From assembly GCF_014639255.1 (NCBI RefSeq), contig NZ_BMFV01000019.1:18876-82875 (forward strand): a stretch of DNA of 64,000 nt. Reading direction: 5' to 3'. The notes below the pieces were generated by a model. It was given only the letters and a program-made list of their open reading frames with translations. It was not told where the DNA came from and searched no databases. Positions 33,116-41,421 of this stretch are shown in pieces. The number at the start of each line of letters is the position of its first letter. Position 1 is the stretch's first letter. The translations under genes were made by a program, and so were the position numbers. The stretch is from Pullulanibacillus pueri. GTDB taxonomy: Bacteria; Bacillota; Bacilli; Bacillales; Sporolactobacillaceae.

Positions 33116-33369
33116 AACAATATGCCTCTGATTTCTAAAAATTTTTGTACGAGTGAAGTACTGACGTCAACCCATTCCATAATGGGGTGTCGGTTTTTCC
33201 GTGGACTGAGCCTTTTAAGAAAACAAAAAAAACGATACCTTTTATAAATATCGTCATTTTACTTGCAATATATAATGTTACCTGTTTTTCCGTTGATCAC
33301 TGGAACTCAAATGTTTTCAGAGTATCATCAGTTATTCTCATATGTCCTAGGTTGGAAAATGACACGATC

Positions 33370-33574
33370 TTATTTTCTGTATTTAGCCTCCCAAGCGATC
33401 ATCCCCCCTACCAGATTCTGTACCTTATATCCTTTTTCGATAAGCAGTTGACACGCTTTGGTACTGCGTCCACCAGAACGACAAACAATAATGTGTTCCG
33501 CATGTTTATCGGTTTCATCCAATGCGATAAAGTTTTGCCCCAGAAATCATGCCTTGTGTGACCTCCTCGCGAAC
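33370..33574 (-). pseudogene. Degraded rhodanese-domain gene (C-terminal two-thirds)
   Basis: The minus strand reads VREEVTQGMISGAKLYRIG then stops, and another frame continues ALDETDKHAEHIIVCRSGGRSTK...LLIEKGYKVQNLVGGMIAWEAKYRK. The second part contains the rhodanese active-site loop CRSGGRS and the closing NLVGGMIAW. The join is broken by a frameshift or deletion, and the N-terminal strand is missing. It is a dead sulfurtransferase of the small single-domain kind that often travels with CsoR/CstR-type regulators. No start codon is left. Confidence 0.8.
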
Positions 33575-33650
33575 ATAAGTAATATAATAATAGACTATCT
33601 TCAAATTTTAAATAAAAAAATGAGGATAGTCTATTTTAATTTTATATTTA

Positions 33651-34106
33651 TCATTTATAATCGGACAATGCCTTATACTTTTCTTCCAATACAAATGAAA
33701 TCATGGACATTGTTTTTTGTCTTGTAACCACTTTATGGGATCGTTTTATTAGTTCTGTTTTCTTCGACATTCGTTTCGACTTCAAAAAACTAAAAATACC
33801 GAGTAATGCTATTACGAAGCCAAACATTGTTTTAATAAATTCCCTGTCATCAGGACTAAATAGACCAGATTCTTGACTGCCATAATTCATAAAAACAATA
33901 ATAAATCCACCAAATATACTCAATGGAATCAATAGTAATTTTAACATTTGCATGGGAGTTTTCAAAGATGCACCACCGTTAAATATGTAATATAGTTGGT
34001 TAAGTGTATGAATATCTAGTTCCTTTAAATAATTAATGAGATTTTTTTCTTCTCCTATTTCTTTTAATTCTACATCTTCAACAATCGCTGAAATATCTTT
34101 AACCAT
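33651..34106 (-). CDS. Orphan membrane protein, 151 aa
   Basis: The product has a helical cytosolic N-terminus (residues 1-50), two membrane segments (LKLLLIPLSIFGGFIIVFMNYG and KTMFGFVIALLGIFSFLKS) and a basic C-terminal helix (KRMSKKTELIKRSHKVVTRQK). AAAGGAG precedes the ATG. I do not recognise it. It lies in a strip bounded by a rhodanese pseudogene and an integrase remnant next to a tRNA gene, and it is AT-rich compared with its neighbours. It is probably acquired cargo that is still intact. Confidence 0.6.
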   Translation of the reverse strand: MVKDISAIVEDVELKEIGEEKNLINYLKELDIHTLNQLYYIFNGGASLKTPMQMLKLLLIPLSIFGGFIIVFMNYGSQESGLFSPDDREFIKTMFGFVIALLGIFSFLKSKRMSKKTELIKRSHKVVTRQKTMSMISFVLEEKYKALSDYK

Positions 34107-34331
34107 TATAATCTCCTTTATTTTTGGTTTTTTTCATTATAACAATTAGAGATACGGACAAAAACAAAAATATACTATTTATACAATTACTATGCAATAA
34201 ATTACCACATGAATTTTCGTTTTTTTCTAATACCTTTGTGATCGTACAAATAGCTTTTTTAGTATTCAAGAGGTATGTAATGATAGTTCAAGTTATTTCT
34301 TTGCAAAAAAGAGCGTACGTGTTTGGCTTAT

Positions 34332-34493
34332 CGGACAAGACACACTCATGCAACCATTCTACTAGCAAATGGCGTCCATCCCAAAATAGTATCTGAACGT
34401 ATGGAGCATTCAACATTAGATACTTATTTACACGTTATAGCTGGAATACAAATGGAAGTTGCAAAATGTTTGCAAATGAGCGCTAGACAATAA
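34332..34493 (+). pseudogene. C-terminal remnant of a tyrosine recombinase (integrase)
   Basis: The plus-strand frame RTRHTHATILLANGVHPKIV, then SERMEHSTLDTYLHVIAGIQ, ending QMSARQ, matches the C-terminal catalytic part of phage/ICE integrases. The box R-H of RHTHATLL, ...VSERLGHS and the nucleophile Tyr region (LDTYLHV) are visible. About five residues usually found between HS and LDTY are missing, and everything N-terminal is lost. It ends 54 bp from the 3' end of tRNA-Val, the kind of target such integrases use. It is the scar of an integrated element. Confidence 0.85.
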
Positions 34494-34532
34494 AACGTGG
34501 TTCCTCGGACTGCTCGCGAGAAACCACGTTGT
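34493..34532. repeat. REP-like hairpin, family C copy 2
   Basis: AACGTGGTT-CCTCG...CGCGAG-AAACCACGTT, nearly identical to 27049-27088. On the minus strand it lies just after tRNA-Val and is followed by TTATTG, so here it may also act as the tRNA terminator. Confidence 0.65.
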
Positions 34533-34547
34533 TAATAGGTTTATGTA

Positions 34548-34623
34548 TGGTGACCCGTGTAGGGCTCGAACCTACGACCTCCACCCTGTCAAGGTGGCGC
34601 TCTCCCAGCTGAGCTAACGGATC
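34548..34623 (-). tRNA. tRNA-Val, anticodon GAC
   Basis: The 76-nt minus-strand gene folds as a standard cloverleaf. Acceptor GATCCGT pairs with ACGGGTC (one G-U). The D arm is GCTC..GAGC. The anticodon stem CCACC/GGTGG encloses TTGACAG (anticodon GAC, reading GUC/GUU). The T arm is GTAGG-TTCGAAC-CCTAC. The 3' CCA is encoded. The 3' end abuts an integrase remnant. Confidence 0.96.
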
Positions 34624-34705
34624 GTCTTTTTTTTGAAGGACAAATATTAATATACATGATAACGGCCACTTCGTCAATAGAAAAATTAAAAGTTATTTTT
34701 TCATA

Positions 34706-34737
34706 TTAAAAGACGAGAGGGAGGCTCCCTACTCGTT
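34706..34737 (-). terminator. Terminator after the PgpA-family gene
   Basis: On the minus strand ACGAGTAGGGAG/CTCCCTCTCGT (one mismatch) is followed by CTTTTAAT. Confidence 0.75.
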
Positions 34738-34742
34738 AAAAG

Positions 34743-35303
34743 TTATAGGATAGAATCCTTATTTTTATCCTTTAGAATGGAATCCACTTCGCATTGTGCC
34801 TCTTCTTCTTCGTCTCTGATGCGGTGAGCCAGTCGGCTTGAGGCATTTGCCGCAATACTCGCGACAAGATCATCTAAAAAGGTATGGACACCCTCTTCAC
34901 CTTTTGTGTCGAGCTTTTTAATAATCCCAGTCTTTGCTTTATCTAAATGACCATAGGTGGTCACCGCAATGCTCCCATAACCAAAGACGGCACCGATAGC
35001 GATCGTTTCATCAACGCCAAACAACCCTTCATCTTGAGCGACGATCGACTGTAAGGGTTCAGAAAGCAAGCCCTTTTCTGCTAATTTATCAAGCTCAACG
35101 CCTACTAAAATGGCATGTTGCATTTCTCGTTTTTCTAAAACGGCTTCGACACTTTCTAAACATTTTTCTAGCTGCAAATACGGTTGATAGGGAGATTGCA
35201 TTTCATAAACGATTTCGGCAATGTCCTCTAATTCGACTCCCCGTTCCTTTAACAGATGTCTTGCAGCTTTATAGACCTCACGGCTGTGTACTCGCTGATT
35301 CAT
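34743..35303 (-). CDS. yutG: Phosphatidylglycerophosphatase A-family protein (YutG-like)
   Basis: The product is a 186-residue member of the YutG branch of the PgpA family. The core is GVDETIAIGAVFGYGSIAVTTYGHLDKAKTGIIKKLD, followed by VHTFLDDLVASIAANASSRLAHRI. The conserved Asp/Glu/His cluster suggests a metal-dependent phosphatase, but unlike true PgpA it lacks obvious membrane helices, so lipid phosphatase activity is uncertain. The acidic tail (residues 160-186) is extra compared with B. subtilis YutG (~165 aa). It is a single gene with its own terminator. Confidence 0.82.
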   Translation of the reverse strand: MNQRVHSREVYKAARHLLKERGVELEDIAEIVYEMQSPYQPYLQLEKCLESVEAVLEKREMQHAILVGVELDKLAEKGLLSEPLQSIVAQDEGLFGVDETIAIGAVFGYGSIAVTTYGHLDKAKTGIIKKLDTKGEEGVHTFLDDLVASIAANASSRLAHRIRDEEEEAQCEVDSILKDKNKDSIL

Positions 35304-35551
35304 TTTCGGCTCCTCCTTCTTAAATTACATTATATGTTCTGTTATGAAATGAGGTACATTTCTATTATACGAAGGCGCTTCTAAGTTCAGAAGTAAAATG
35401 GACAAACAGTTATCAACAACATCTACTTAAATGAAAGCAAAACAATGCTAGAAACCGCATAAATAGTCTTTTTGGCCTAAACTTTCAATGCTTAAATTTT
35501 ACAGTATTTATGGTACAATGAAGGCGAATCCCTTAGAAATGGAGGAGCACC

Positions 35552-36289
35552 ATGCCTGCACAACGTACGGTCGAGGATTTTATCCTAACAAGCCGTTTTT
35601 TAAAGACAGAGGTTAAGTCTATCATTTATTTACCGCCTAATTATTCACCTTTATATACCTATCCACTTGTGATTGCTCAGGATGGTCGCGATTATTTTAA
35701 CCTCGGAAGAATTGCTGGGCTTACTGACAGTTTAATTGAGAAAAAAGCCATTGTCAGCCCTGTGATCTGCGCGATTCCTTATGCTGATGTCAAGCAACGT
35801 TGGCATCGTTATCATCCTGATGGTGATCAACATGAGGCTTTTATCAAATACCTCGTTTTTGAACTCCTGCCCCAATTGAAGGCAAAGTATGCGCTGGATG
35901 ATTTAGCAAGTTCCCGTACTTTACTTGGAGATTCACTTGGAGGAACGGTCTCGTTTATTACGGCTCTTCGTTTCCCACATACATTTGGTCAAGTCATTAT
36001 GCAGTCTCCTTATGTCAATGATAAAATGCTTCACCAAGTCGCGACTTATCCAGAGGCTGAAAAACTTGCCATTTATCACACGATTGGACTTAAGGAAGAT
36101 GAGGTCAAGACCACTTGGGGGGATCTTGCGGACTTTTTGACACCTAATCGTGCCCTTCACGATGCGCTAAAACAACAGGGACTCGCTTCCTATGAATATA
36201 AAGAACTTGAAGGTAATCATACTTGGAAAACGTGGCAAGCAGATCTTGGCAACGCATTGATGGCGATGTTAGCAAGGGAAGAAGCGTAA
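35552..36289 (+). CDS. yjcH: Putative esterase YjcH
   Basis: The product is a 245-residue alpha/beta hydrolase of the Putative_esterase family. The strand SIIYLPPNYSPLYTYPLVIAQDG opens the fold, LLGDSLGGTVSF carries nucleophile Ser128 and a late GNHTWKTWQ supplies the His. There is no signal peptide. GGAGGAG precedes the ATG. It is first in the conserved block yjcH-yjcG-yjcF, the same trio as in B. subtilis. Substrate unknown. Confidence 0.9.
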   Translation: MPAQRTVEDFILTSRFLKTEVKSIIYLPPNYSPLYTYPLVIAQDGRDYFNLGRIAGLTDSLIEKKAIVSPVICAIPYADVKQRWHRYHPDGDQHEAFIKYLVFELLPQLKAKYALDDLASSRTLLGDSLGGTVSFITALRFPHTFGQVIMQSPYVNDKMLHQVATYPEAEKLAIYHTIGLKEDEVKTTWGDLADFLTPNRALHDALKQQGLASYEYKELEGNHTWKTWQADLGNALMAMLAREEA

Positions 36290-36388
36290 CCAAATTTAAA
36301 TGGAGATTTTCTTTTAAATCCGTTAACATATCCAAATAACCTATTAACTGCTATAATATTCTTATAATTAGTGGAGGAGGAAAGGCAA

Positions 36389-36907
36389 ATGAAGTATGGA
36401 ATTGCACTATTTCCATCCAAACAATTACAAGATAAACTGAATTCCTATCGCAAGCGTTATGATCCTCATTACGGTTATATTCCACCACATATTACCGTTA
36501 AAGAAGCCTTCGATATCGAAAAAGAGCAATTAGATACAACGATCAATATGCTTGAGGACATTGCCAGCTCAGTTCAACCCATTCACATTGAAGTGGAAAA
36601 GGTCAGCTCCTTTCATCCCGTGAACAATGTGATTTATTTAAAGGTAAAAGAAGAGCCTAACCTCTTAGAACTTCATACTAAATTACACGGCGAGGATTTT
36701 GCGAGCAAGCATCATTATAAGTTTGTCCCCCATATTACAATTGCTCAAGGGCTTTCAGATATCGAGCACTCGGATATCTTAGCTCAACTTAAAATGATTG
36801 AACTCCACCATGAAGAAACGATCGATCAATTTCAACTTCTAGAACAGCTTGATAATAAGACTTGGAGAGTCTATAAATCCTTTCAACTTGGAAAAGGGAG
36901 AGCCTAA
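36389..36907 (+). CDS. yjcG: 2H phosphoesterase-family protein YjcG (2'-5' RNA ligase-like)
   Basis: The product is a ~172-residue two-histidine phosphoesterase. The paired HxT motifs are His34-x-Thr36 (IPPHITVKE) and His115-x-Thr117 (FVPHITIAQ), placed symmetrically as in 2'-5' RNA ligases and cyclic phosphodiesterases. The ATG at 36389 lies after GGAGGAGGAAAGG; the in-frame GTG at 36371 is inside the site. It is followed by yjcF with only 4 bp between. Substrate unknown. Confidence 0.92.
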   Translation: MKYGIALFPSKQLQDKLNSYRKRYDPHYGYIPPHITVKEAFDIEKEQLDTTINMLEDIASSVQPIHIEVEKVSSFHPVNNVIYLKVKEEPNLLELHTKLHGEDFASKHHYKFVPHITIAQGLSDIEHSDILAQLKMIELHHEETIDQFQLLEQLDNKTWRVYKSFQLGKGRA

Positions 36908-36911
36908 TGTA

Positions 36912-37355
36912 ATGGATATTATCATCGTAGAAAATGAACAACAGTACCAAGACGCCCTTACTGTTCGAAAAACAGTCTTTGTAGAGGAACAACAGGTCCC
37001 TATGGAACTTGAAGTCGATGAACATGAAAAAAGTGCCGTCCACTTTGTCATTTATCATGAGAAGCACCCCGTTGGCGCCGGACGTATCCGTATTAAAGGT
37101 CAAACAGCAAAAGTAGAAAGAATCTGTGTTCTAAAAGAAGCTCGCGGCCAAAACATTGGTTTAGCCCTCATGCAAAGGATTGAACACGTGGCTTTAGAAA
37201 AAGGACTGAAAACATTAGTCCTGCATGCTCAAACCCATGCTCAAGGGTTTTATGAAAAACTTGGCTATAAGGTTACTTCAGATCTTTTTTATGATGCCAA
37301 CATTCCGCATGTTGAGATGACAAAAGCAATCCAAACAACTTCAGTAGTAAAATAA
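36912..37355 (+). CDS. yjcF: GNAT N-acetyltransferase YjcF
   Basis: The product is a 147-residue GNAT enzyme. RKTVFVEEQQVPMELEVDE near residues 19-37 is the YjcF/ElaA-type N-terminus; KVERICVLKEARGQNIGLALM carries the acetyl-CoA pyrophosphate loop (RGQNIG); FYEKLGYK closes the fold. It starts 4 bp after the yjcG stop, which makes a tightly coupled pair. The acceptor is not known. Confidence 0.9.
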   Translation: MDIIIVENEQQYQDALTVRKTVFVEEQQVPMELEVDEHEKSAVHFVIYHEKHPVGAGRIRIKGQTAKVERICVLKEARGQNIGLALMQRIEHVALEKGLKTLVLHAQTHAQGFYEKLGYKVTSDLFYDANIPHVEMTKAIQTTSVVK

Positions 37356-37360
37356 TTTTT

Positions 37361-37392
37361 GGCTGCCTCGAGCTTATTCGGCGGCCTTTTTA
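37361..37392 (+). terminator. Terminator of the yjcHGF operon
   Basis: GGCTGCC/GGCGGCC (one G-U) with a 12-base loop followed by TTTTTATT. Confidence 0.75.
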
Positions 37393-37738
37393 TTTAGTGT
37401 AACCGTACACCCTTTAAGGGAAGATATTGATATTGGATTCGTGCGTCTTTGCCAGTAGACGCATATTTTTATTTTTCCCCTCCTCCCTTTTCTTTTTATT
37501 AGTCCATCCACTTTTTTGTGAGCACGCCCCTTATTACGCGCGCGTTTTAGACGTAACAGCTCTCTTTGTTAGTCTCCTCCCTCCTTCTTTTTGGGGCACC
37601 CTACCTCTCTTTTCCAACCAAATGCTTTTCTTTTGCATCCTCCTCACCAACTTGTCCTCATTTTGGACGTATTCTTTTTGATTCTCTATGCATAAACCGC
37701 TCTTTATAATGTAAAACTTATTGAAGGGAGGTCTATCT
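37393..37738 (+). promoter_or_regulatory. Gene-free leader of the DUF421 gene with an internal terminator hairpin (37443-37475)
   Basis: TGCGTCT-ttgccagt-AGACGCA at 37443-37464 is followed by TATTTTTATTTTT, a strong plus-strand terminator. It lies 50 bp after the yjcF terminator, so it is either a second stop for that operon or part of a regulated leader. The T/C-rich remainder holds no supported gene on either strand. Confidence 0.5.
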
Positions 37739-38434
37739 ATGCATACATATCTTGAAACCACCATTGAGTTACTTATTGGCTTTTTTGCGTTGCTTATTTT
37801 AACGAAAATAATTGGGCGTTCTTCCATTGCTGAAGCGACACCGTTTGATTTTGTTTCGACGTTGGTCCTAGGGGAATTTGTCGGAAATGCGCTTTTCTCT
37901 GATGATGTTGATCCTTGGAAAATGCTGTATAGTATCTTTTTTTGGGGAATTTTAATTCTAGTGATTGATTTCATTACATTAAAAATCAACAAATCACGTG
38001 GAATATTTGAAAGCGAGCCTTCCATAGTTATTAATAATGGTATTATTGATCGGGCAACTTTAAAAAAAACCAAGGTCGATATGAATCGCCTGCAAGCGAT
38101 GCTTAGAGAAAAGAATGTCTTTTCAATTCGTGAAATTGAACATGCTATCATTGAACCTAACGGCAAACTGTCAATTATTAAAAAACCAATTTACGATACG
38201 GTTAGTAAAGGCGACCTTAATGTTCCCATAAAATCAGTAAGCCTCCCAATTACCCTTGTGAGTGATGGCGTTCTTATCAAACAAAACTTTCCACTCATTG
38301 GTCGGGATGTGGAATGGTTAAAAGCAGAAATAAAGAAACGAAACATCCATGATATTCGCAATGTCATGTTTGCAGAATGGCGTGAGGAAGACGGATTATT
38401 CGTGCAAACCATTTATAAGTCACCAACAGATTAG
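37739..38434 (+). CDS. DUF421 membrane protein (YetF family)
   Basis: The product is ~231 residues. Three N-terminal membrane segments (IELLIGFFALLILTKIIGR, FDFVSTLVLGEFVGNALF, MLYSIFFWGILILVIDFITL) precede a two-part soluble DUF421 domain (PSIVINNGIIDRATLKKTKVDMNRLQAMLREKNVFSI..IEHAIIEPNGKLSI). This is the YetF/YdfS/YrbG architecture common in Bacillales and linked to spores. The ATG at 37739 follows GGGAGG by 7; the frame opens 18 bases earlier without a site. Biochemical role uncertain. Confidence 0.87.
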   Translation: MHTYLETTIELLIGFFALLILTKIIGRSSIAEATPFDFVSTLVLGEFVGNALFSDDVDPWKMLYSIFFWGILILVIDFITLKINKSRGIFESEPSIVINNGIIDRATLKKTKVDMNRLQAMLREKNVFSIREIEHAIIEPNGKLSIIKKPIYDTVSKGDLNVPIKSVSLPITLVSDGVLIKQNFPLIGRDVEWLKAEIKKRNIHDIRNVMFAEWREEDGLFVQTIYKSPTD

Positions 38435-38478
38435 CGTAAGCCGATACAATTACATTCCAATCATGATTTTTAAACCTA

Positions 38479-38506
38479 AAAGAGCAACCGCTACAGGTTG
38501 CTCTTT
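38479..38506. terminator. Bidirectional terminator
   Basis: AAAGAGCAACC/GGTTGCTCTTT with a 6-base loop between convergent genes. Confidence 0.85.
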
Positions 38507-38509
38507 ACA

Positions 38510-38884
38510 CTAGATCCATCCAAAGGGAGGACCCTGTGGGCCTTGTGGGGCTTGCGGTGCTTCTTGTTCAGTTGTGCTCTCTTGCTCGTTTTTTACATCG
38601 TCGGTTTCGTCTGTCTTTTCTTGATTACTTTCTACGCCTTCACCTTTCACTTCCTCAGAGGCTTCTTCTTGCGCTTGAGGTTGTTGAGCTTGAGGCGCTT
38701 GAACTTGTCGGATTGGAAATCCCCAGAAATCACGAGCAATGGGTCCTTGAAATGTTGGATTTTGACCTTGTTGAACGTTGGGGCTACTGCTTCCCTCTGG
38801 TTGGTGAAGAACAATTTCATCAGCATGAATGTGTAAAGTGCCTACACGTAGTTGTTTCACTTGCTTCTTTTTTTCCTCGGACAC
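38510..38884 (-). CDS. Low-complexity acidic/Gln-Pro protein, possible spore protein
   Basis: The product is 124 residues. The N-terminus MSEEKKKQVKQLRVGTLHIH ADEIVLHQP is ordered, then comes a short conserved-looking RDFWGFPIR and a disordered Glu/Gln/Pro tail ending APQGPQGPPFGWI. There is no membrane segment. The ribosome site is GGAGGG. Composition and its place within a run of probable coat genes suggest a spore-surface protein. I cannot name the family. Confidence 0.6.
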   Translation of the reverse strand: MSEEKKKQVKQLRVGTLHIHADEIVLHQPEGSSSPNVQQGQNPTFQGPIARDFWGFPIRQVQAPQAQQPQAQEEASEEVKGEGVESNQEKTDETDDVKNEQESTTEQEAPQAPQGPQGPPFGWI

Positions 38885-38993
38885 GCTTATCCCTCCTGAA
38901 TTGGTTTCATGACACTATATGCATCATAGACTCATATCGTATGGACTGATGCCTAAAAACTGTGACTTTCGTTTATTGATGGTACTTCCTGGA

Positions 38994-39980
38994 TTAGAAA
39001 TTAATTAAGATTTGATTCGCGGCTTTTACGCGATACTGGGTTTCATGAAAATAAATAAAAATTTCTACTGACAATTGATCATAATATTGACGTTCAACAG
39101 GTATTTGTAAATCACTGAGAATGACGCGACTATTCTTAGGAATTTTTAATGGTTGGGTAGGATAAATCCATAACTCACCACGCTCTTTCGCTTCCTCCGC
39201 CCAATCCGTATCCAGAAAAGCCCACTTCCACTTTTCTTCATCGAGCGCTTCTTTATCTGCTGTTGACCAAGACATAATTTTACCTTTAATCTCAGCAGCA
39301 TCACCCGGGGTAAATCGAAAACATATATAAGGCGTCCCCAGCTCACCCTGTCCAACATTCTCTATAATAAGTTCGCCACGTATCATACATTTTTTTTCAC
39401 CAATAATAAGCGCATAATCAAGGTAAGGGATTGCCCGTTGATCAGACGTGACCGGATTTTTTAAGGGCTCTATTTGATTAGGATGATGTTCTAGATCATG
39501 ATCATTCTGATGACGTAAGCGTTTCTCCATCACCGCTAAGCGTCTTTTGTAGGTTTCAATTTCCTTGTCTTTTTCCGTGAGTTCCGTTTGAATTTCCGCA
39601 AGTAACCGTTCGAAGCTTTTTACTTTCTTCTCATAAGCTTCTGGCTCAATTTCATGATCAGTTCTTTGATTTTTCCTTAGTTGGCTAACCTCTTGTCTTA
39701 GATCCTCTTCAAGTTTCTTGTATTCAGCTATTTCTTGATCATAGCGGTCTTTGAGCGACTGATACTTTGTATTGAGCTCCTTTAATTGCTGTTCAGAATG
39801 TAATTGCTTTTCCTTATTAGATTCTGTCGATTGTGTCAAACGCTCAAGCTGTTGTTCTAAAGCATTTATTTTTTCATTAGAAAAGATGAGATCTTTTTCT
39901 AATTGAAGTGCCTTAGACTTATAGTATTTTTCCCGATCTATTATTCTGGAGACGCTTAGTCCACGCTTTTGATTATCCAA
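38994..39980 (-). CDS. Coiled-coil protein with C-terminal beta domain
   Basis: The product is ~328 residues. Residues ~15-170 are an almost continuous heptad-rich coiled coil (EQQLERLTQSTESNKEKQLH...LLAEIQTELTEKDKEIETYKRRL). The last ~140 residues form a globular part (ALIIGEKKCMIRGELIIENVGQGELGTPYICFRFTPG ... IFIYFHETQYRVKAANQILINF) that looks all-beta. I chose the TTG at 39980 because GGGGG lies 7 bases upstream. I do not recognise the family. The rod-plus-head form suits a structural spore or envelope protein and its neighbours are coat-like. Confidence 0.65.
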   Translation of the reverse strand: MDNQKRGLSVSRIIDREKYYKSKALQLEKDLIFSNEKINALEQQLERLTQSTESNKEKQLHSEQQLKELNTKYQSLKDRYDQEIAEYKKLEEDLRQEVSQLRKNQRTDHEIEPEAYEKKVKSFERLLAEIQTELTEKDKEIETYKRRLAVMEKRLRHQNDHDLEHHPNQIEPLKNPVTSDQRAIPYLDYALIIGEKKCMIRGELIIENVGQGELGTPYICFRFTPGDAAEIKGKIMSWSTADKEALDEEKWKWAFLDTDWAEEAKERGELWIYPTQPLKIPKNSRVILSDLQIPVERQYYDQLSVEIFIYFHETQYRVKAANQILINF

Positions 39981-40203
39981 GCTCTCGCCCCCTTGAATTT
40001 TTCTTATGTTTCTCGATATAGTATGAAAACTGGGCAAAATGTTGACAGTTTGACTTGTACGTATTTTATATCCAAAAAACGGCTTTAATGAGGATCATGA
40101 GGAGGCAGGGGCATTCCCATCCCTATCTCCTCAAACAAAGGGATACTGACCTTATTAGAAAACTTAGCTTATACGCATTCTTCCCTTGTCAATTTTCTTA
40201 TCT

Positions 40204-40236
40204 TTAAAAAAAGAGTAGGATCACTCCCACTCTTTC
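40204..40236 (-). terminator. Terminator after the 393-residue Cys-rich protein
   Basis: On the minus strand AAAGAGTGGG/CCTACTCTTT with a short loop runs into TTTTTAAAG. Confidence 0.75.
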
Positions 40237-40239
40237 GTT

Positions 40240-41421
40240 TTATACTTTAAATTTTAGATCATCAAAGTCTACGCAATCTTGAATTGAAAGGGTGCATTCA
40301 CCTGCATCGACTACCCCTGTATCAAAGATAACCTTACCTGTTCTTTCGTGGATGAGTTGTACTTGGAATTGTGAACCAAATTTGCTATCTACTAATGCAA
40401 GGTTAAAATCAAAGTGACGACCATCATCCGTATGACCATCACCACTCGCGATGAGCTTAGTACCACCTTTAACGTCTTTGCATTCTAATGTCTCTGGATC
40501 GAAGCTATCGGCAATAAAGGTGAGATTTCTTAAGCCATCTCCACGGTCACGATCATCGAATGTGAATTCGAATGTGCTGTTGACAAGGCTGCAATCTGGA
40601 CAAATATCGACTAAGATGCCGACTTGACCTTGTTCTGTTGCTTCTTCGGATGTTACCCCTGTTGCTTCACCTGAAGCTTGGCATTCACAACCTTTAGCTG
40701 GGAAAATGCTAGGGCATTGTTCAGGGAATGTTACAGGTGGGCAAGGTGTCACTTCATTTTCTGGTGCGACAATATTGTTTTCACGTGGATCACAGAACTT
40801 AGCAAGGACTTCAAGCTTCACTTCGGCTTCAACTTGGACATCGACACAGAAGGTGACTTCGAGTTTGAAGCTTGTTGGTGCTGGATTGTTGAGTAAGATT
40901 GTTCCTGATGAAATCCGGCTGAAAATTCTTGATATCCGGCAAAGTAGATCGGTGCCATCAGGGAAGCAAAGGACAAAAGATTCCATAGCTGCTACATCGA
41001 TGACGCATTCCGTAACTGCTTCACCGTGTCGATCAACAACCTCAATTTTGACATCAGTATTAAATAAAAGATCGACGAGTTGTGCATCGACAAAGTCTCC
41101 TGCAACAGGAACGGTGACATTACGCTTTTCTCCAATTTGTTCACAGAAGAAACCATTATTTTCATAAAGCTTTGGATTGCTTTGATTTAACGGGAATAAT
41201 GGTGGAGTCTTTGGTGTACGACTTATTAATCTAAGTGGACGACGATCAGGATCATCCATGGCGCATTCTATTTCTTCAAGCTGTTCTTCAGTAAATGGTA
41301 TGGTTTTTGTTACAGTTAGTGTATCCGTCACCCAGTCATAGACCTTTGGAACACGAATACATTCATCTTGTAAACTATTGCTCGCATGCTTGATATTCCT
41401 CGGTTTATGCATGTTACCCAT
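40240..41421 (-). CDS. Cys-rich probable spore coat/exosporium protein
   Basis: The product is 393 residues with about 17 cysteines but no signal peptide. The N-terminal ECIRVPKVYDWVTDTLTVTK is a motif I associate with Bacillales spore-surface proteins. A beta-rich region (VTVPVAGDFVDAQLVDLLFNTDVKIEVVD...) and a Cys cluster (CPPVTFPEQCPSIFPAKGCECQ) follow; the C-terminal ~110 residues form another beta domain. Cytosolic Cys-rich proteins of this kind are usually cross-linked into the coat. It occupies the place of the cot genes next to fabI in B. subtilis (cotO-cotZYXWV). The class is probable; the exact family is not known to me. Confidence 0.65.
   Translation of the reverse strand: MGNMHKPRNIKHASNSLQDECIRVPKVYDWVTDTLTVTKTIPFTEEQLEEIECAMDDPDRRPLRLISRTPKTPPLFPLNQSNPKLYENNGFFCEQIGEKRNVTVPVAGDFVDAQLVDLLFNTDVKIEVVDRHGEAVTECVIDVAAMESFVLCFPDGTDLLCRISRIFSRISSGTILLNNPAPTSFKLEVTFCVDVQVEAEVKLEVLAKFCDPRENNIVAPENEVTPCPPVTFPEQCPSIFPAKGCECQASGEATGVTSEEATEQGQVGILVDICPDCSLVNSTFEFTFDDRDRGDGLRNLTFIADSFDPETLECKDVKGGTKLIASGDGHTDDGRHFDFNLALVDSKFGSQFQVQLIHERTGKVIFDTGVVDAGECTLSIQDCVDFDDLKFKV

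Noticed and set aside
33651..34493. Intact prophage or integrative element
   Set aside because: Only an integrase C-terminus and one orphan gene are present; no structural, replication or transfer genes.
37534..38166. Minus-strand frame of 210 codons opposite the DUF421 gene
   Set aside because: Antisense shadow of a well-supported gene with good ribosome site and family match.
40706..41167. Plus-strand frame of 153 codons opposite the Cys-rich protein
   Set aside because: Antisense shadow; Ser/Thr-rich artefact, no start signals.
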